A stretch of 38,370 bases of DNA from contig CANGUU010000019.1 in NCBI GenBank assembly GCA_947457195.1, positions 1-38,370 on the forward strand, given 5' to 3'. Both the position numbers and the translations under genes were made by a program. This stretch comes from Gammaproteobacteria bacterium. GTDB lineage: Bacteria > Pseudomonadota > Gammaproteobacteria > Pseudomonadales > Pseudohongiellaceae. The notes beneath the pieces are model-generated. The model searched no databases. It was not told the origin of the DNA and was given only the letters and a program-made list of their open reading frames with translations. Positions 32,759 to 38,370 of this stretch are shown here, one piece after another; positions within the stretch are counted from its first letter, which is position 1, and the number at the start of each line of letters is the position of its first letter.

Positions 32759-33024
32759 CGCTGACCACGGAACTGCTGCTCACCCGGCGCGCGTTCGGCC
32801 TGCGTTCGGGTGTGCTGGCCGGTGCCGCCCTGCTGGCGTCCCTGCCGGCGGCATCCCCCGCCATTGCCGATTGGGTGCGGCAGTGGGGCGCCGTACCGCC
32901 GCTCGATACCGGACGCGACGAGGCCTTGGGCAACTACCCCGCTTACGCCGAGGCGATTCCCACCGGGCGTCTTGCCGCCTACCCGGAGGCAGCGCCGGTC
33001 AGCGACGGACAGTTGCTGATCTGA
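32755..33024 (+). CDS. Small Tat-exported protein of unknown function
   Basis: This 89-residue protein overlaps the dioxygenase gene by four bases (ATGA). The start LLTRRAFGLRSGVLAGAALLASLPAASPAIA is a twin-arginine-type signal, leaving about 50 mature residues. These lack Cys and His, and are Tyr-, Pro- and Asp-rich, with WGAVPPLDTGRDEALGNYP and PTGRLAAYPEAAP. I recognise no family. Translational coupling suggests it works with the dioxygenase or its product, perhaps as a binding subunit of an exported enzyme, although the dioxygenase itself has no signal. Confidence 0.65.
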   Translation: MTLTTELLLTRRAFGLRSGVLAGAALLASLPAASPAIADWVRQWGAVPPLDTGRDEALGNYPAYAEAIPTGRLAAYPEAAPVSDGQLLI

Positions 33025-33090
33025 GTGCCCCAGCCGGAGCGCCCGGTGGCACTCCGGTCCTTGTCCAAACCGAGCCCCGAGGCGTCTGCC

Positions 33091-35199
33091 ATGAACAAGT
33101 CTGTTGCCCTGTCGATCATCACCCTGCTGGCCGCCTGCAGTGGTGAGCCTGCCGGCAGCGACGGCGCTGCGCCGACTGCCTCCGTCGCGAAGGAATCGGC
33201 CGCCGCTGCCGAGACGCGGCTCGCAGCGCTGGCGCTGGAAGTGCGCTACGCAGAGGACCTGAGCGCGATCAAACGCCTGCAGAAAGCCTATGGCTACTAC
33301 GTCGACAAGGGGCTGTGGAGCGATGCCGCCGCCCTGTTCAGCGACACGGCCATCGCCCGCTATCCGGCCGGCACCTTCATCGGCAAGGCCAGCATCACCG
33401 AGCATTTGTTCCGCAACGTGGGCGGTGTGGAGCCGGGGCAGGTGGGGCTCGGCGATGGGCGTCTGTACAACCATCTCAACCTGCAGCCGGTCGTGCACTT
33501 GAGTGCAGATGGTCTCAGTGCACGCGGACGCTGGCGTGCCATGGCCATGCTCGGCCGCTACGGTGATGCCGCCGGTACGTGGGCAGAGGGCATCTACAAC
33601 GTCACTTATGCCCGGGAGGACGGTGTCTGGAAAATCCGGGAGCTCGACTACACGCCGGATTTCGCCGACAGCTACAGCACGGGCTGGGGTGGCGACCCCA
33701 ACCCGCCGGCACGCGAGCCACGCCAGCTGGCGCATCCGGCCGATGCCCCCCATACGCCGGCCTGCCGCGGTTTTCCCGACGCCTGTGTGGCGCCGTTCCA
33801 TTACGACAATCCTGGCAGCAGCGCCGACGCCTTCGTCTGGAGTTTGCCGGAGCAGCCAGTCACGCCCGTTGCCACGACGGCCGCTACACCGGCCATGGCA
33901 GCCGACTTGCTTCGGCGTGCCGAGCGACTGGCCGACGAGCAGGCCGTGGAAAACCTCATACGCAGCTACGGTTTCTATCTGGAGCGCGCGGCCTGGGACC
34001 AGGTGGCCGACTTGTTCGCCAACGACGCCACCGTCGAATTTGCGCAGCGCGGTGTTTACCGTGGCAAGGCCAGGATCCGCGACTACTTTGGCAGCCTCGG
34101 GGCCATGGCTGGCCGTAGCCGGGAACAGCAGGGGCTGGTGGATGGCTGGCTGTTCGACCACATGCAGCTGCAGATCATCGTCAGCGTGGCCCCGGACGGC
34201 CTCACGGCCGGCGCGCGCAGCCGCGAGTGGGGCATGACCGGGCTGCTCGGCGGGCAGGGCTGGTGGCACGAAGGCCTGTACGAAAATCGCTTCGTCAAGG
34301 AGGACGGCGTGTGGAAATTCGCCGCGCTGCACTACTACCCGACCTTCATCACTCCCTACGACAAGGGTTGGACCGCCGCTGCCGAACCCGTACCGGGACC
34401 GCTCGCCGACCTGCCGCCCGATGCGCCGCCCACCGAGGTCTACGCGAGCTACCCGCAGGCCTACGTACCGGCCTTCCATTACCGCAATCCTGTTACCGGG
34501 GCCGAGACACACTACCCCGCCCACGGCGCGCCCTCACCCAGTGCGCAGCAGTCGACGCTGTTCACCCCTGTCGACGCACTGCCGCCGGAGCTGCCGGTGG
34601 CCGAGGCCCTGGAGCGCACGGCCCGGCTGGTGGGCCGTCTGAAGGATCATCACGAAATCGAGAATCTGGAAAATGCCTACGGTTACTACCTCGACAAGAA
34701 TCTCTGGAACGACCTTGCCGACCTGTTCGCCGTGGATGGGTCCATGGAGCTTGCCCAGCGCGGTATCTACCGGGGCCGCGAGCGAGTACGTGACTTCCTG
34801 TTCACGGTGTTCGGCGCCGAGGGGCCGCAGCCGTCACGGCTCGGCAACCACCTGCACCTGCAGCCGCTGATCACGCTGGCGGCCGACGGCCAGCGTGCCG
34901 AGGTACGCAGCCGCATGTTGCAGCAGCTGAGTTTCAATGGCCGTCCCTCCATGGGTGCTGCGTACTACCACAACACGTTGATCAAGGAGGAAGGCCGGTG
35001 GAAGTTCCTGGCAACCCATGCCTACAACACCTGGGGGGCCGCCTACGCCGGTGGCTGGACTGCAGCGCCCAGCACACGCGTGCCCGGGCCGAGTACGGAG
35101 CTGCCGCCGGATGCACCGCCTTCTCTCGTTTTTGCCATGTTCCCGACCGTCTACGACATCCCCTATCACTACGCCAATCCGGTCACCGGTCGTCGCTGA
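33091..35199 (+). CDS. Lipoprotein with three tandem NTF2/SnoaL-like units
   Basis: This is a 702-residue protein. The lipobox LLAAC puts Cys16 at the lipidation site. Three similar units of about 220-240 residues begin at residue 60 (IKRLQKAYGYYVDKGLW), 286 (VENLIRSYGFYLERAAW) and 523 (IENLENAYGYYLDKNLW). Units 2 and 3 continue with AQRGVYRGKARIRDYF or AQRGIYRGRERVRDFL. Units 2 and 3 close with a PPDAPP...P..HY.NPVTG tail; unit 1 has a weaker form. The start helix and strand pattern is that of SnoaL-4/NTF2 folds, which bind small hydrophobic ligands. The ATG at 33091 was chosen because it creates the lipobox; the frame extends 22 codons upstream to GTG. Confidence 0.85.
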   Translation: MNKSVALSIITLLAACSGEPAGSDGAAPTASVAKESAAAAETRLAALALEVRYAEDLSAIKRLQKAYGYYVDKGLWSDAAALFSDTAIARYPAGTFIGKASITEHLFRNVGGVEPGQVGLGDGRLYNHLNLQPVVHLSADGLSARGRWRAMAMLGRYGDAAGTWAEGIYNVTYAREDGVWKIRELDYTPDFADSYSTGWGGDPNPPAREPRQLAHPADAPHTPACRGFPDACVAPFHYDNPGSSADAFVWSLPEQPVTPVATTAATPAMAADLLRRAERLADEQAVENLIRSYGFYLERAAWDQVADLFANDATVEFAQRGVYRGKARIRDYFGSLGAMAGRSREQQGLVDGWLFDHMQLQIIVSVAPDGLTAGARSREWGMTGLLGGQGWWHEGLYENRFVKEDGVWKFAALHYYPTFITPYDKGWTAAAEPVPGPLADLPPDAPPTEVYASYPQAYVPAFHYRNPVTGAETHYPAHGAPSPSAQQSTLFTPVDALPPELPVAEALERTARLVGRLKDHHEIENLENAYGYYLDKNLWNDLADLFAVDGSMELAQRGIYRGRERVRDFLFTVFGAEGPQPSRLGNHLHLQPLITLAADGQRAEVRSRMLQQLSFNGRPSMGAAYYHNTLIKEEGRWKFLATHAYNTWGAAYAGGWTAAPSTRVPGPSTELPPDAPPSLVFAMFPTVYDIPYHYANPVTGRR

Positions 35200-35226
35200 G
35201 ACGGCCGATCTTGCAAGCCGGCCGTC
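35200..35226. terminator. 8-bp stem hairpin after the lipoprotein gene
   Basis: GACGGCCG pairs with CGGCCGTC across an 11-base loop, beginning just past the stop. It has no T-run. It may end the preceding transcript before the ABC genes. Confidence 0.35.
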
Positions 35227-35262
35227 CTGCCTGCCCCGAGGCGGCGGCCGGCGGAGCTTGCC

Positions 35263-35961
35263 ATGAATGAACCATTCGTCGACGTGACGGGTCTGACGCG
35301 CCGCTACGTGCAGGGGGCGGCCTGTCAGACAGTGCTCGATGCCGTCGACTTCACGCTGGCACCCGGCGAGACCGTCGCCCTGCTGGGTCGCAGCGGCTCG
35401 GGCAAGTCGACCTTGCTGAACCTGCTGAGCGGCATCGATCTGCCGGATGCCGGCCGCGTACGGGTGGCTGGTCAGGACCTCACCGCTCTCGACGAACGGC
35501 AGCGCACACGCTTTCGCCGTCGCCACATCGGTTTCATCTACCAGGGTTTCAATCTGCTGCCCACGCTCACCGCGCTGGAGAACATCGCGCTGCTGCTGGA
35601 GTTGAACGATGCCGGTTCTGCCGCCGCCCTGCGCGAAGCCCGGCTGCTGCTGGAGGCCGTGGGGCTTGCCGACAAAGCCGGGCACTATCCGCCCCAGCTG
35701 TCCGGCGGCGAGCAGCAGCGCATCGCCATACTGCGGGCGCTGGCGCACCGACCAGCACTGGTGCTGGCCGACGAACCGACCGGCAACCTCGATGCCCGCA
35801 CCGGCGCCGTCATGCTGCAGTTCCTGCGCGAGCGCCTGCAGGCCGCCCACAGCACCACGTTGCTGGTCACGCACAGTCTGAGCGTGGCGCGCACCGCCGA
35901 CCGCCTGCTCACCCTCGAAGACGGCAAACTGACGGAGCGTGGCAGTGACCTCGCCTGGTGA
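35263..35961 (+). CDS. ABC transporter ATPase (LolD/MacB type)
   Basis: This is a 232-residue ATPase. Walker A GRSGSGKST is at 42-50, the Q-loop in IGFIYQGFNLLPTLTALENI, the signature LSGGEQQR at 145-152, Walker B VLADE with Asp169-Glu170, and the H-loop in LLVTHS. The YQ-FNLL-TLTALENI stretch is typical of the LolD/MacB export group that pairs with FtsX-like permeases, as here. The permease start GTG lies inside this gene's 3' end. GGAG lies 6 bases before the ATG. Likely substrates are lipoproteins, peptides or lipids. Confidence 0.95.
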   Translation: MNEPFVDVTGLTRRYVQGAACQTVLDAVDFTLAPGETVALLGRSGSGKSTLLNLLSGIDLPDAGRVRVAGQDLTALDERQRTRFRRRHIGFIYQGFNLLPTLTALENIALLLELNDAGSAAALREARLLLEAVGLADKAGHYPPQLSGGEQQRIAILRALAHRPALVLADEPTGNLDARTGAVMLQFLRERLQAAHSTTLLVTHSLSVARTADRLLTLEDGKLTERGSDLAW

Positions 35962-38370
35962 GGCGCTGGCGCCACTGCTGCGGCGGACCGCCTGGCGCTT
36001 TGCTCGCCAGCATCCCTGGCAAACCTGGTTGAGTTTTCTGGGCGTGGCGCTGGGCGTGATGATGGTGGTCGCGGTCGATCTGGCCACCAGCAGTGCGGAG
36101 CGCGCCTTCGCGCTTTCGGTGGGCACCATCAGTGGCGACACCACACACCGGATCAGCGGCGGTTCTGCCGGTGTGCCGGACACGGTGTTCGCCGGCCTGC
36201 GCCGCGAGCTGGGTCTGCGGCGCAGCGCGCCATCGGTCAGTGGCAGCGTCCGTGTCGGTCGCGAGACCTTCACGTTGCTGGGGCTCGATCCCTTCAGCGA
36301 ACTCAGCCTCGGCCGCCAGCGACCCGGCCTCGGCGCCGACGCGCAGGGACTCGGACAGGCGATCGCGGCCTTGGCAAGCCGGCAGGCCGTGCTATTGGCG
36401 GCACCCACGGCGGCGCGTCTCGGACTGGCGGTCGGTGATCCGCTGCCCGTGACAGCGCCGACCGGGCAGTTCGCCCTCGACGTGGTCGCTCTGGTCGATA
36501 CCGGCGACGACAGCGGTCTCGATCAGGTGTTGCTCGCCGACATCGCCACGGCGCAGGAGTTGCTCGGGCGGCTCGGCGTACTCGACAGCATCGATCTCGT
36601 GCTTGATGAGCCGGAAATCCGCCGCGTGGACGACTGGTTGCCGCCCGGTCTGGCGCTGGTTCCCCAGCGTGATCGCTACGACGCCCTCAGCCAGATGACC
36701 CGTGCCTTCAGCACCAACCTGCTGGCCATGAGTCTGCTGGCGCTGCTGGTGGCGACGCTGCTGATCTACAACACGGTCAATCTGTCCGTGCTGCAGCGGC
36801 AGCAGGCGTTCGGTGTGTTGCGCGGACTCGGTGTCGGTCGCCACGAATTACTGCGACTCGTGCTGTACGAAGTGCTCTGGCTCGGGCTGGCGGCCAGCAC
36901 GGCCGGGGTCCTGCTGGGTCTTGGTCTTGGTCAATTCCTCGTGAAGCTGGTGACACGTACGATCGATGACCTCTACTTCAACCTCACCGTCACGCGCTTC
37001 CTGTTCGAGCCGACTGCGCTGCTGAAAGGCTGGGGCGGCGGCGTGCTGCTGACCCTGCTGGCCGGTGCCCTGCCGGCCTGGCGCGCAGCACAAGTGCCGC
37101 CGATCACCTTGCAGCAGGAGGGGCAGGCACCCTTGCTCGCGCCGCAGCAAACGCTGCGTTTTGCCTCGTATGGGGTACTGACGCTGGCGCTGGGCCAGGT
37201 CCTGCTCTGGCCGGCCGAGCGCTCACTGTTGCTCGGCTTCGTTGCCCTCACCTGCATGGTGGGTGGGGCTTGCCTGCTGGTGCCAGCTCTGGTGCAGGCG
37301 GTGCTGCGGCTGCTGCTGCAGCTGCCGGTCGGCTGGCTGCGCCAGACCCAACGGCTGGCCATCGCCATGCTGCAGGCCGGTGGATCGCGGGTTGCGCTGG
37401 CTGTCGCTGCGCTGGCCGTGGCGGTGTCGGTCACGGTGGGTGTCGGCGTGATGGTGGCGAGTTTCCGGGGCACCGTGCTGCTGTGGCTGGAGCAAAGCCT
37501 GCAGGGTGATCTGCTGGTCACGGCGTTGCAGGCCGGCACGCCGCTGCCTGCATCGCTCACGGAGCAGGTGGCGGCCACGCCGGGCGTGCTGCGGCAGGAT
37601 CGGCAATGGCGTCTGCGCAGCGAAAGCAGTGTGGGCTCCGTCGTCGTGCAGGCCAGCGAGGGCGACGGTGGGCTTTTTCTCAAGGAGCTGGCACCAGAGG
37701 GTCTGGCCGACGTCTCCGGCGGCGAGGCCCTGCTGGTCTCGGAGCCGCTGGCCTGGCAGGCAGGGTTGCAGCTCGGCGACCGCGTGACGCTGCAGGCGGC
37801 CGCTGGCCCATTGACGCTGCGGGTGGCTGGCGTGTTCTACGATTACTCGACCGAAGGAGGCATCGTCGCGCTCGATCCGCGGCTGCTGCAGCAGGCCTGG
37901 CCCGCCACCGCACCGGCGCGTCTTGCCATCCACCTCGCCGCAGCGGTGGAGCCCGAGACGGTGGCCCGTGCCCTGCGTGCAGAGTTGGAGGCGGCGGCCG
38001 GGCAGTTCGGTGTGGCAGCCAATGCCGACATCCGCCGCATCACGCTCGAGATCTTCGACCGCACCTTTGCGATCACGCACGTGCTCCGCCTGCTGGCGAT
38101 CGGTGTCGCCTTCGTCGGCATCCTCAGCGCGCTGCTCACTCTGCAGTTGCAGCGCCTGCGTGACTATGCCCTGCTGCGTGCCTCTGGCATGACGGTGCAG
38201 GAAACTGCCCGCATGATCCTTTTCCAGACCACCGTGATGGGCTTGCTGGCCGGCCTCTTGGCCCTGCCGCTCGGTCTGCTGATGGCGGATGTGCTGATCG
38301 ATGTCATCAATCGCCGCTCCTTCGGCTGGAGCATGCAGCAGCTGCTGCCGACAGACGTGTTGTGGCAGGC
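35945..38370 (+). CDS. FtsX-like ABC permease, C-terminus cut by the window
   Basis: The frame starts at GTG 35945, overlapping the ATPase gene by 17 bases, with GGAG 7 bases upstream, and stays open to the window end (about 808 residues visible). The N-terminus has WQTWLSFLGVALGVMMVVAVD, a first membrane helix, then a periplasmic MacB-like core. Around 36700 three helices follow (LLAMSLLALLVATLLIYNTV, LGLAASTAGVLLGLGLG). A second core and second set of helices lie near 37160-38300. This double FtsX-domain layout fits putative ABC permeases of 800-850 residues related to YbbP. It pairs with the upstream ATPase for export or lipid/lipoprotein extraction. Confidence 0.9.
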   Translation, partial: MTSPGEALAPLLRRTAWRFARQHPWQTWLSFLGVALGVMMVVAVDLATSSAERAFALSVGTISGDTTHRISGGSAGVPDTVFAGLRRELGLRRSAPSVSGSVRVGRETFTLLGLDPFSELSLGRQRPGLGADAQGLGQAIAALASRQAVLLAAPTAARLGLAVGDPLPVTAPTGQFALDVVALVDTGDDSGLDQVLLADIATAQELLGRLGVLDSIDLVLDEPEIRRVDDWLPPGLALVPQRDRYDALSQMTRAFSTNLLAMSLLALLVATLLIYNTVNLSVLQRQQAFGVLRGLGVGRHELLRLVLYEVLWLGLAASTAGVLLGLGLGQFLVKLVTRTIDDLYFNLTVTRFLFEPTALLKGWGGGVLLTLLAGALPAWRAAQVPPITLQQEGQAPLLAPQQTLRFASYGVLTLALGQVLLWPAERSLLLGFVALTCMVGGACLLVPALVQAVLRLLLQLPVGWLRQTQRLAIAMLQAGGSRVALAVAALAVAVSVTVGVGVMVASFRGTVLLWLEQSLQGDLLVTALQAGTPLPASLTEQVAATPGVLRQDRQWRLRSESSVGSVVVQASEGDGGLFLKELAPEGLADVSGGEALLVSEPLAWQAGLQLGDRVTLQAAAGPLTLRVAGVFYDYSTEGGIVALDPRLLQQAWPATAPARLAIHLAAAVEPETVARALRAELEAAAGQFGVAANADIRRITLEIFDRTFAITHVLRLLAIGVAFVGILSALLTLQLQRLRDYALLRASGMTVQETARMILFQTTVMGLLAGLLALPLGLLMADVLIDVINRRSFGWSMQQLLPTDVLWQ

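Overview
The window is GC-rich chromosomal DNA with dense, short-gapped genes. It looks like an environmental, probably gammaproteobacterial, heterotroph. HrpB helicase, TrxC, a YchJ-type SEC-C protein, an NADH-dependent ene-reductase, a large TonB-dependent receptor and a TrxC/ArgC pair all fit that. The many Tat- and Sec-exported oxidoreductase-like proteins suggest an oligotrophic degrader. I cannot name the genus from sequence alone. No rRNA, tRNA, CRISPR array, phage module or replication origin was seen.

Layout. 1-384 is the 3' end of a thiamine-diphosphate enzyme. 385-1835 is a visibly more AT-rich accessory patch. It holds the last codons of a decayed IS3-type transposase, two integron attC sites, a complete toxin-antitoxin gene cassette between them, and an antibiotic-biosynthesis-monooxygenase-fold gene. 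No integrase is visible, so this resembles a small CALIN (attC cluster lacking integrase). 2110-9664 is mixed housekeeping and accessory material: EVE protein, TPR protein, an SDR plus esterase pair, an OFA-type MFS transporter, a membrane protein, a YHYH protein and an exported methyltransferase-like protein.

9772-16844 is the first notable block. A small exported protein is followed by a tight run of four exported proteins: a metallo-beta-lactamase-fold protein that has lost its metal ligands, a DUF1592-type cytochrome-containing protein, a Tat-exported DUF1552 protein, and a periplasmic ankyrin protein. This looks like one uncharacterised envelope system. 16934-22022 returns to conserved genes (YchJ, hrpB, argC, trxC).

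21991-28141, all on the minus strand, carries a TonB receptor, a glutathione transferase and an Old Yellow Enzyme. Below them lies a 55-codon gene whose product starts with a textbook double-glycine leader, followed at once by a CPBP-family intramembrane protease. CPBP proteins often accompany double-glycine bacteriocins, so this pair is a candidate unannotated secreted-peptide locus. 28366-35199 on the plus strand carries an esterase, a quinohemoprotein dehydrogenase, a carotenoid/stilbene-cleaving dioxygenase translationally coupled to a tiny Tat-exported protein, and a lipoprotein built from three copies of an NTF2/SnoaL-like unit. Together these suggest oxidative breakdown of an unsaturated aromatic or isoprenoid substrate. 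The window ends inside an ABC export/lipoprotein-type transporter (ATPase plus FtsX-like permease).
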